Source: an uncultured Porphyromonadaceae bacterium
Lineage (GTDB): Bacteria; Bacteroidota; Bacteroidia; Bacteroidales; Paludibacteraceae
Direction: 5' to 3'
Assembly (NCBI GenBank): GCA_949285425.1
Contig: CASEAJ010000092.1
Location: 1-36,142, forward strand
Length of the DNA: 36,142 nt
Shown here: positions 1-5,036 of the stretch, piece after piece
Numbering within the stretch: the stretch's first letter is position 1
Layout: each line of letters opens with the position of its first letter
Program-made: the position numbers and the translations under genes
Notes under the pieces: model-generated
Database searches by the model: none
Told to the model about the DNA's origin: nothing
Seen by the model: the letters and a program-made list of their open reading frames with translations, nothing else

Positions 1-33
1 AACCTTAAATCTAATACCATGAAAAACACGATG

Positions 34-64
34 CAAAAGTATGGGTAAAATTTGAGTTTTGCAA
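34..64 (-). promoter_or_regulatory. Promoter of left-hand small-RNA unit (RNA cut by window edge)
   Basis: TTG (64-62), 20 nt, TACTTTTG (41-34) on the minus strand. The RNA would run from about 28 off the left end of the window, so its terminator cannot be seen. Confidence 0.75.
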
Positions 65-199
65 GAGTTTGTATGGAAAATATATGTTTTATAACATATT
101 TTAGGAGTTTTCGGGTGACTTGTGTAGTCTGCCTGTGATAGTATTTGCTTGTGGGGCGGGCCGTGGCTGATGTGAACCGTTTATGAGAGGTAAAGTCTA

Positions 200-270
200 T
201 AAAAAAAGAAAGGTTGTCATCTCGACAACCCAATCTTTAGTTAACCTTAAATCTAATACCATGAAAAACA
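200..270 (-). ncRNA. Candidate ~70-nt small RNA, middle unit, with overlapping 21-codon ORF
   Basis: The RNA is bounded by the promoter at 276-306 and an intrinsic terminator: GGTTGTC (212-218), a 5-nt loop and GACAACC (224-230), followed on the minus strand by TTTCTTTTTTT. An ATG at 262-260 opens a 21-codon frame (starting MVLDLRL, ending TTFLFL) that runs through the hairpin and stops at 197-199. The ATG is only about 8-10 nt from the predicted 5' end. It could be a non-coding RNA, a leader peptide with attenuator, or both. The conserved segment resembles a sequence that recurs in Bacteroides intergenic regions; a named RNA family was not identified. Confidence 0.6.
201..230 (-). terminator. 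Intrinsic terminator of middle small-RNA unit
   Basis: A 7-bp perfect stem (212-218 with 224-230) is followed on the minus strand by a U-rich run (complement of 211-201). Confidence 0.8.
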
Positions 271-275
271 CGATG

Positions 276-306
276 CAAAAGTATGGGTAAAATCTGAGTT
301 GTGCAA
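276..306 (-). promoter_or_regulatory. Promoter of middle small-RNA unit
   Basis: On the minus strand TTG (304-306) is followed after 20 nt by TACTTTTG (283-276), matching the Bacteroidetes primary-sigma consensus TTG / TAnnTTTG. Transcription should start near 269-271. Equivalent promoters occur in the other two units. Confidence 0.8.
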
Positions 307-439
307 GAGTTTGTGTGGAAAATATATGTTTTATAACATATTTTAGGAATTTCGGGTGGTATGTGTAATCTGCCTGTGATAGCATTTGCTGTGGGGCGGG
401 CTGTGGATGATATGAGTTGTTTGTGAAAGGTAAAGTCTA

Positions 440-510
440 TAAAAAAAGAAAGGTTGTCGTCACGACAACCCAACCTTTAATTAACCTTAAATCTAATACC
501 ATGAAAAACA
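440..510 (-). ncRNA. Candidate ~70-nt small RNA, right-hand unit
   Basis: Second complete copy. The promoter is at 516-546 and the terminator at 441-470, with an 8-bp stem (452-459 with 463-470) and a T-rich tail. The overlapping 21-codon frame (ATG at 502-500, stop near 437) is kept open although several codons differ from the other copy. The stem is preserved by a changed base pair next to the loop, so structure is conserved at least as well as the peptide. Confidence 0.6.
441..470 (-). terminator. Intrinsic terminator of right-hand small-RNA unit
   Basis: GGTTGTCG (452-459) pairs with CGACAACC (463-470); a T-rich run follows on the minus strand. Confidence 0.8.
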
Positions 511-515
511 CGATG

Positions 516-546
516 CAAAAGTATGGGTAAAATTTGAGTTGTGCAA
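516..546 (-). promoter_or_regulatory. Promoter of right-hand small-RNA unit
   Basis: TTG at 546-544 and TACTTTTG at 523-516 on the minus strand, spacing 20 nt; same arrangement as the middle unit. Confidence 0.8.
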
Positions 547-681
547 GAGTTTGTGTGTAAAATATATGTTTTATAACATATTTTAGGAATTTTCGGGTGG
601 TCTGTGTAATCTGCCTGTGATAGCGTTTGCTGTGGGGCGGGCTGTGGATGATATGAACCGTTTGTGAAAGGTAAAGTCTAT

Positions 682-712
682 AAAAAAAGAAAGGTTGCCA
701 TCCCGACAATCC
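682..712 (-). terminator. Degenerate terminator, relic of a fourth unit
   Basis: The A-run and GGTTG arm match the other units, but the second arm (CGACAATCC) is mismatched and no TAnnTTTG promoter lies to its right. Similarity to the array ends just after, near the recO promoter. Confidence 0.5.
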
Positions 713-740
713 AAAGTGTTCGGTTAGTCTTGAATACGAT

Positions 741-770
741 TTGAAAGCCGTCTGATTATTTATATTTTTG
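741..770 (+). promoter_or_regulatory. recO promoter
   Basis: TTG (741-743), 19-nt spacer, TATTTTTG (763-770). The start site would be near 777, giving a ~22-nt leader before the recO ATG at 799. Confidence 0.75.
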
Positions 771-798
771 CATGCATGATTTTTTGTAGAGGGAATAT

Positions 799-1527
799 AT
801 GCAGTCTGAAAAAACAAGAGGTATTGTTCTTCATTCATTGAAGTATTCTGATTCGGCGACAATTGTGTCCATTTATACACGGCAGTTTGGACGGGTTTCA
901 TACATGGTTTATGGAGCAAACAAGAAGAAATCGGCATGTCGTCCGGCTTTGTTGCAACCTTTGTCGGTGCTGGAATTGGAGGTGGCTCATCAACCGGGGA
1001 GGGAAATGCAGCGAGTGAAGGAAATGCGTGCCGTGCATTCTTTTGAGGAAATTCCGTTTCAGCCGGTAAAGAATGCGTTGGCTTTGTTTTTGTCGGAACT
1101 CCTGTTCCGGGTGTTGCGCCAAACCGAACCCGATGAGGAATTGTATGATTTTTTGGAGTTCTCGGTGCTTTCGCTCGATGCTTGCAGCAATGGACTTGCT
1201 GACTTCCATTTGGTGTTCCTGTTGAAACTGACCCGTTATCTGGGGTGCGAGCCCAATGCGGAGCAGGAAACCCATGGATATTTCGACATGCTTAATGGAG
1301 TGTTTTGTCTGCAGCGGCCTTTGCATGCACACTACCTTCTGCCGGATGTGGCTGCAGACTTGCATCAATTGTTGTGTGTTGACTACGGATGTTTGGCCGA
1401 ACTTCCGCGTTTTTCCCGCAAAAGAAGAAACGAATTGCTGGAAAACGTGCTGGAGTATTATCGCCTGCACGTGCCCGACTTTAACGGCGTGCATTCGTTG
1501 GAGGTTTTGCAGTCTCTTTTTGATTGA
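799..1527 (+). CDS. recO: DNA repair protein RecO
   Basis: RecO works with RecR to load RecA on SSB-coated single-stranded DNA at gaps and anneals complementary strands. The 242-residue length fits the family. The N-terminal ~80 residues have the RecO OB-fold pattern (TRGIVLHSLKYSDSATIVSIYT, then GRVSYMVYGA), followed by a helical domain with the FLSELLFRVL segment. The zinc-binding cysteine cluster of some RecO proteins is not evident. The ATG at 799 is about 22 nt downstream of a good Bacteroidetes promoter, which supports this start. It converges with recX, with only 6 bp between the stop codons and no obvious terminator hairpin. Confidence 0.93.
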   Translation: MQSEKTRGIVLHSLKYSDSATIVSIYTRQFGRVSYMVYGANKKKSACRPALLQPLSVLELEVAHQPGREMQRVKEMRAVHSFEEIPFQPVKNALALFLSELLFRVLRQTEPDEELYDFLEFSVLSLDACSNGLADFHLVFLLKLTRYLGCEPNAEQETHGYFDMLNGVFCLQRPLHAHYLLPDVAADLHQLLCVDYGCLAELPRFSRKRRNELLENVLEYYRLHVPDFNGVHSLEVLQSLFD

Positions 1528-1533
1528 GCCGGT

Positions 1534-2001
1534 CTATTTTTCCAAATTTCTCAGTACGCGTTCAATTACGTTGGGCTCAAACCCCCGGCTTTGTGCAAAG
1601 CGGAACAGCTTTCCCTGCTTTTCATATTCGTATTCGTACTTCAGGCCGACAAGTTTGCTTTTCAGGATGGTAGCCAGCATTTCATCATATTCGCCTTCAT
1701 CTATCAGTTCAATGGCATGTGAAATGTCTTCAGTTGAAATTCCTTTTGTTTTTAGTGCCAGGGTTATTTTTGTCTTTCCCCATTTGTTGAAGCGGAATTT
1801 GTCGGTGACAAAGGCTTTGGCGTAACGGCCTTCGTTGATGAATCCAGCCGCTATCAGCCGGTTGATGATTTCTTCCCGTTGTTCGGCAGGCACGTTCCAT
1901 TTCTGCAGCTTGTCATTGACTTCCGAAACGCAGTGTTCGGCGATGGAACAGTAGGATGCGGCTTTGTGCAGTAATTCGTCGAAGGTATATTCTTTTCCCA
2001 T
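1534..2001 (-). CDS. recX: Regulatory protein RecX
   Basis: RecX modulates RecA filaments. The 155-residue protein has the three-helix repeats typical of the family: an early CSIAEHC...V..KL.KW motif, then IINRLIAAGFINEGRYAKAF, then W-GKTKI...L..KGI. The frame stays open upstream to a TTG at 2028, but that codon lies inside the -7 box of the promoter at 2026-2033 and cannot be in the mRNA, so the ATG at 2001 is chosen. It is convergent with recO, another RecA-pathway gene. Its promoter sits in the first unit of an 82-bp tandem repeat. Confidence 0.88.
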   Translation of the reverse strand: MGKEYTFDELLHKAASYCSIAEHCVSEVNDKLQKWNVPAEQREEIINRLIAAGFINEGRYAKAFVTDKFRFNKWGKTKITLALKTKGISTEDISHAIELIDEGEYDEMLATILKSKLVGLKYEYEYEKQGKLFRFAQSRGFEPNVIERVLRNLEK

Positions 2002-2025
2002 GTTCGGTGTTTTTTTGAACTGTGG

Positions 2026-2056
2026 CAAATATAGTGAAAGGTGAGCGGAGAAGCAA
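2026..2056 (-). promoter_or_regulatory. recX promoter within the 82-bp repeat
   Basis: On the minus strand TTG (2056-2054), 20 nt, TATATTTG (2033-2026). The TTG is one foot of a palindrome: CGAAAAC (2058-2064), GCA, GTTTTCG (2068-2074), extended by CAAAC and GTTTG at the outside. Confidence 0.75.
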
Positions 2057-2248
2057 ACGAAAACGCAGTTTTCGGTTTGACTCTCCCGAACCGCCTCCTA
2101 TATTATTGAAATATAGTGAAAGGTGAGCGGAGAAGCAAGCGAAAACGCAGTTTTCAGTTTGACTCTCCCGAACCGCCTCCTATATTATTGAAATATAGTG
2201 AAAGGTGAGCGGAGAAGCAAGCGAAAACGCAGTTTTCGGTTTGACTCT
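2031..2248. repeat. 82-bp tandem repeat, about 2.7 copies
   Basis: Units start at 2031, 2113 and 2195 (ATAGTGAAAGGTGAGCGGAG) and are nearly identical; the third ends near 2248. Each has a CGAAAAC-GCA-GTTTTCG palindrome and a CCGCCTCCTATATTATTG end. Only the recX-proximal copy has a complete TAnnTTTG box; in the others the final G is replaced (TATATTTC). A diverged family with the same period and design lies upstream of prfC at 35896-36142. The stretch 2249-2363 holds no gene; it contains a loose inverted pair GGCAGGA (2272) / TCCTGCC (2323). Confidence 0.9.
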
Positions 2249-2363
2249 CTAATACGGCATTATATGATATGGGCAGGAGATGCAGAAACACAGTTTCCTT
2301 TCCTGCTGTGGAATTTTATCTTTCCTGCCAGTATAAATTTCCGGAGATGCGGATGAATTCTTA

Positions 2364-2443
2364 AAACCAAGGCTTGGTTTATACAAACTACGTCTTAGTT
2401 TATATAAACTGTGTCTTGGTTTTTATAAACTAAGACGTAGTTT
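2364..2443. repeat. Four 17-bp palindromic elements at exact 21-bp spacing
   Basis: Elements start at 2364 (AAACCAAGGCTTGGTTT), 2385 (AAACTACGTCTTAGTTT), 2406 (AAACTGTGTCTTGGTTT) and 2427 (AAACTAAGACGTAGTTT), separated by 4-nt AT-rich spacers. The first is almost self-palindromic, and the second and fourth are perfect inverted copies of each other. The exact 21-bp step places all four on the same face of B-DNA. They lie between the aroA stop codon and the recX promoter repeat. Confidence 0.85.
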
Positions 2444-2541
2444 TAAAAATAGAAAGGCATCTTTCAAAGAATGGGCCGGCATGTTTGGAGGAATGGTCAA
2501 GCAACAATGCCTCAATTCGAACACGGCCCGCTCATTGCTTG

Positions 2542-3756
2542 TCACTTGCTTGAGGAGGATATGCTTTCCAGGTCCTGCCAGAAAGCGGGATATGATTTGC
2601 TGACCACTTCGGGGTGCTGGATGTCGATGGGGCGCGTGATGGCAGCCGGAGCAAATGACATGGCCATGCGATGATCCTCGTAAGTGGCAATGCTGGGGTG
2701 TGCTTCGTCGGCACAGCGTGTCCCGTCCCAACCGAGGGCTCCTTCCATAGGTTCATGAAGCACATAACCCAATTTCCGCAGTTCGGCAGTGAGTGCAGCT
2801 ATGCGGTCGGTCTCTTTTATTTTCAGGCTCTGCAATCCGGTGAACAGGAACGGAATGCCTTTCAGGCAGCAGGTCACAACGAGTGTTTGGGCCAGGTCGG
2901 GCTGGTCTGCCAGGTTGCACTGCATATCATCCGGCAGGGGCGCCCCGTTGGGGGTAAGCCGTATACCGGCAGGCGTATATTCGGTGTTGACCCCCAGTTT
3001 GCCGAACAGTTCGGCTACCCGGCAGTCGCCTTGCAGGCTGTTTTTTTGCAGGCCGTGCAGAAAAAGTGTTCCTTGGCCGGCGATGGAGAGTAACTCATAC
3101 CAATAGGAAGCCGCTGACCAGTCCGACTCCACACGGAAAGGAATGGGCCTGTAGGTTTGTGGCTGTATGTCGATGCTTCCGCTTGTGAGCCGGGTGCTCA
3201 CTCCGAATGCCTCCATAAGTCCGGCAGTCATGTGTATGTAAGGACGTGAAATGACTGTGCCTTTAAGTTCTATATGCAGTCCGTTCTGCATGTAAGGGGC
3301 AATCATCATGAGTGCCGATATGTATTGGCTGCTCACGCCGCCATCGAGTTCGATGTGGCCTCCGGTGAGTGCGCTTCCGAAGATGCGCAGAGGCGGATAG
3401 CCTGTTTTTTCCATGTACTCTATTTTTCCGCCCAGGGCGTTCAGTGCATCCACCAGAATGCGTATGGGGCGTTGTTTCATGCGCTCGCTGCCGGTGATGG
3501 TCCATTCGCCCACTGTCTTGGCCAGAAAGGCGGTGAGAAAGCGCATGGAAGTTCCTGCGGCTCCTATATCGAAATGCGTGTCGTTCGAGTCGAACACCTG
3601 TGCCAATACCCGGGTGTCATCGCTGTCGGACAAGTTTTCTATGTCGTAGGGGCTGTATGACAGAGCGTTCAGAATCAGAACGCGGTTGCTGATGCTTTTG
3701 GAGGCCGGCAGATGGATTTCGGCTTGCAGGTCAGGGCGGGGAATATAGAGTTCCAT
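2542..3756 (-). CDS. aroA: 3-phosphoshikimate 1-carboxyvinyltransferase (EPSP synthase)
   Basis: This cytosolic enzyme transfers enolpyruvate from PEP to shikimate-3-phosphate in the chorismate pathway. The 404 residues are slightly short for the family. Visible motifs: PASKSISNR (K20, S21, R25, substrate binding), GAAGTSMRFLTA (65-76), RMKQRPI (92-98), LKIKETDRIAAL in the C-terminal half and YEDHRMAMSFA near the end. In the PEP loop the common NAGTAMRP is AAGTSMRF, so the position equivalent to the E. coli proline 101 is phenylalanine; its effect on inhibitor binding is unknown. It follows the ompH operon but is separated from it by a terminator hairpin, and no clear promoter of its own was found. 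Confidence 0.95.
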   Translation of the reverse strand: MELYIPRPDLQAEIHLPASKSISNRVLILNALSYSPYDIENLSDSDDTRVLAQVFDSNDTHFDIGAAGTSMRFLTAFLAKTVGEWTITGSERMKQRPIRILVDALNALGGKIEYMEKTGYPPLRIFGSALTGGHIELDGGVSSQYISALMMIAPYMQNGLHIELKGTVISRPYIHMTAGLMEAFGVSTRLTSGSIDIQPQTYRPIPFRVESDWSAASYWYELLSIAGQGTLFLHGLQKNSLQGDCRVAELFGKLGVNTEYTPAGIRLTPNGAPLPDDMQCNLADQPDLAQTLVVTCCLKGIPFLFTGLQSLKIKETDRIAALTAELRKLGYVLHEPMEGALGWDGTRCADEAHPSIATYEDHRMAMSFAPAAITRPIDIQHPEVVSKSYPAFWQDLESISSSSK

Positions 3757-3775
3757 AATGATTTTTCAAGGATTA

Positions 3776-3807
3776 AAAAAGGTTGGCTTTCTTGAGCCAA
3801 CCTTTTT
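3776..3807 (-). terminator. Terminator of the DUF6089-uppS-bamA-ompH operon
   Basis: A 13-bp perfect stem (3776-3788 with 3795-3807) encloses a 6-nt loop, with A-runs and T-runs on both sides, so it could act in both directions. It lies between ompH (stop at 3835) and aroA (start at 3756). aroA transcription must read through it or start within it. Confidence 0.8.
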
Positions 3808-3834
3808 ATGTGATTGAATTGTTTTGTGCGATAA

Positions 3835-4338
3835 CTACTGTATGCCCAATTTTTTCTTTACCAAGGGGGTAATGTCATTGGCTTGCGGCGACTGATAGAT
3901 GATGCTTTGCGTCGCCATGTCAAAGATGTAGGTGAAATTGTTTTCGGCACCGACTTCGTTAATGGCTTTTCTTATCTTTTCGATGACCGGTGTCAGCAGT
4001 TCCTGTTGTTTTTGCTGCAGGTCGGTGCTGGCAGTCTGGTTGAAAGTGGTGATGCGTTGTTCCAGTTCCACGATTTCACTCTGACGGGCCTGTTTGATAC
4101 TTTCGGGCATGGTTGCCTGTTTGTCTTGAAATTCTTTGATTTTGGCCAGATATTCTTCGCGCATTTTGACCATTTCGTTTTCCCATTGGGTTTGCAGTTC
4201 ATCCAATGTCTTTTCAATGGTGGTACGTTCAGGCATGGCCATCAACAATTCTTGTGAGTTTACGTGGCCGAACTTGTCTTGAGCCATCATGAACATAGGG
4301 AATGCGCAAAGCAAAATGATTACTGTTTTTTTCAGCAT
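3835..4338 (-). CDS. OmpH/Skp family periplasmic chaperone (second copy)
   Basis: Skp-type chaperones hold unfolded outer-membrane proteins in the periplasm on their way to BamA. The 167-residue protein starts with a signal peptide (MLKKTVIILLCAFPMFMMAQ) and continues as charged, heptad-like helices through the middle (QWENEMVKMREEYLAKIKEF and onward), as expected for the Skp tentacles. The C-terminal part (YIFDMATQSIIYQSP...ITPLVKKKLGI) matches the conserved end of OmpH-like proteins. It is the last gene of the operon, 63 bp after its paralogue and followed by a strong terminator. The two copies are clearly diverged, suggesting division of labour or a hetero-oligomer; that is inference. Confidence 0.88.
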   Translation of the reverse strand: MLKKTVIILLCAFPMFMMAQDKFGHVNSQELLMAMPERTTIEKTLDELQTQWENEMVKMREEYLAKIKEFQDKQATMPESIKQARQSEIVELEQRITTFNQTASTDLQQKQQELLTPVIEKIRKAINEVGAENNFTYIFDMATQSIIYQSPQANDITPLVKKKLGIQ

Positions 4339-4401
4339 GACTTTATGTTTAAGTATTTGTTATTAGTTTGTTTTTGATTTCAAGACCACAAATGTATGAA
4401 T

Positions 4402-4917
4402 TTATTTTGAATATCCCAATTTTTGCAGCACTTCATCGCTGATGTCCAGTTTGGGAGAAGCGATGATGACCGACATGGCCGAACTGCGGTCGAACACCAG
4501 GTCATATCCTTTTTCCTTGGTGATTTCCTGCAGGGCGGTGTACACTTCATCCTGAATCGGTTTCATCAGGCTTTCACGTTTCTTGAACAACTCTCCATCC
4601 TGTCCGAAGTATTTGCGCTTTAACTCATTGGCCGCCTTTTCCTTGGCTATGATTTCTTCTTCGCGTTGCACTTTCATTTCTTCCGACAGGAAAACAAGTT
4701 CCGTCTGGTAGTTCTTGTACATTTGCTGCACTTCCTGCATTTGGGTTTCCACTTCCGATTGCCATTTTTTGGAAATCTGGTTCAACTGTTCTTCGGCGGC
4801 TTCATAGCTGGGTATATTCTTCATGATATACTCCATATCCACCATAGCGAATTTCTGTGCGTTTACGGCAACGGTCATACCGGCCAGTAAACAGAATGTT
4901 AGCATGAACTTTTTCAT
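4402..4917 (-). CDS. OmpH/Skp family periplasmic chaperone (first copy)
   Basis: The 171-residue protein has a signal peptide (MKKFMLTFCLLAGMTVAVNA, cleavage before QKFAMVD), a long charged coiled-coil middle (residues ~35-130) and the family-typical end YDLVFDRSSAMSVIIASPKLDISDEVLQKLGY. The frame is open to a TTG at 4983, but the ATG at 4917 begins the signal peptide directly and is the start used here. The 119-bp gap behind bamA contains two short inverted repeats, including ACAAGCG-GGT-CGCTTGT near 4998-5014, which may adjust expression between bamA and the chaperones. Confidence 0.9.
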   Translation of the reverse strand: MKKFMLTFCLLAGMTVAVNAQKFAMVDMEYIMKNIPSYEAAEEQLNQISKKWQSEVETQMQEVQQMYKNYQTELVFLSEEMKVQREEEIIAKEKAANELKRKYFGQDGELFKKRESLMKPIQDEVYTALQEITKEKGYDLVFDRSSAMSVIIASPKLDISDEVLQKLGYSK

Positions 4918-5036
4918 AAAAAAATTTTTTAAAGGTCGGTACCGGCAAGGGGTAACCGACGGCGTTTGTAAGCAATATATCAAAAAACGTGCCTGTGTTA
5001 CAAGCGGGTCGCTTGTGTATCCGGACTTTTCTGGTT

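Larger units (their letters stand above)
1..715. repeat. Tandem array of ~240-bp units, each with a minus-strand small-RNA gene
   Basis: Three units begin at 1, 243 and 483 with the same sequence (AACCTTAAATCTAATACCAT) and stay closely similar over their whole length; a fourth, degenerate terminator lies at 682-712, after which similarity stops. Read on the minus strand, each unit has a conserved GC-richer stretch, a palindrome (ATATGTT-TTAT-AACATAT, 324-341 in the middle unit), a promoter, a ~70-nt transcribed region and a terminator. The periods are 242 and 240 bp. The array runs off the left edge of the window, so the copy number is unknown. Confidence 0.9.

Noticed and set aside
2002..2028. 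Longer RecX starting at TTG 2028
   Set aside because: The TTG is part of the -7 promoter element, so it would not be transcribed; ATG 2001 is used.
2364..2443. CRISPR array
   Set aside because: Repeats are palindromic, 17 bp and variable, spacers are only 4 nt, and no cas genes are present.
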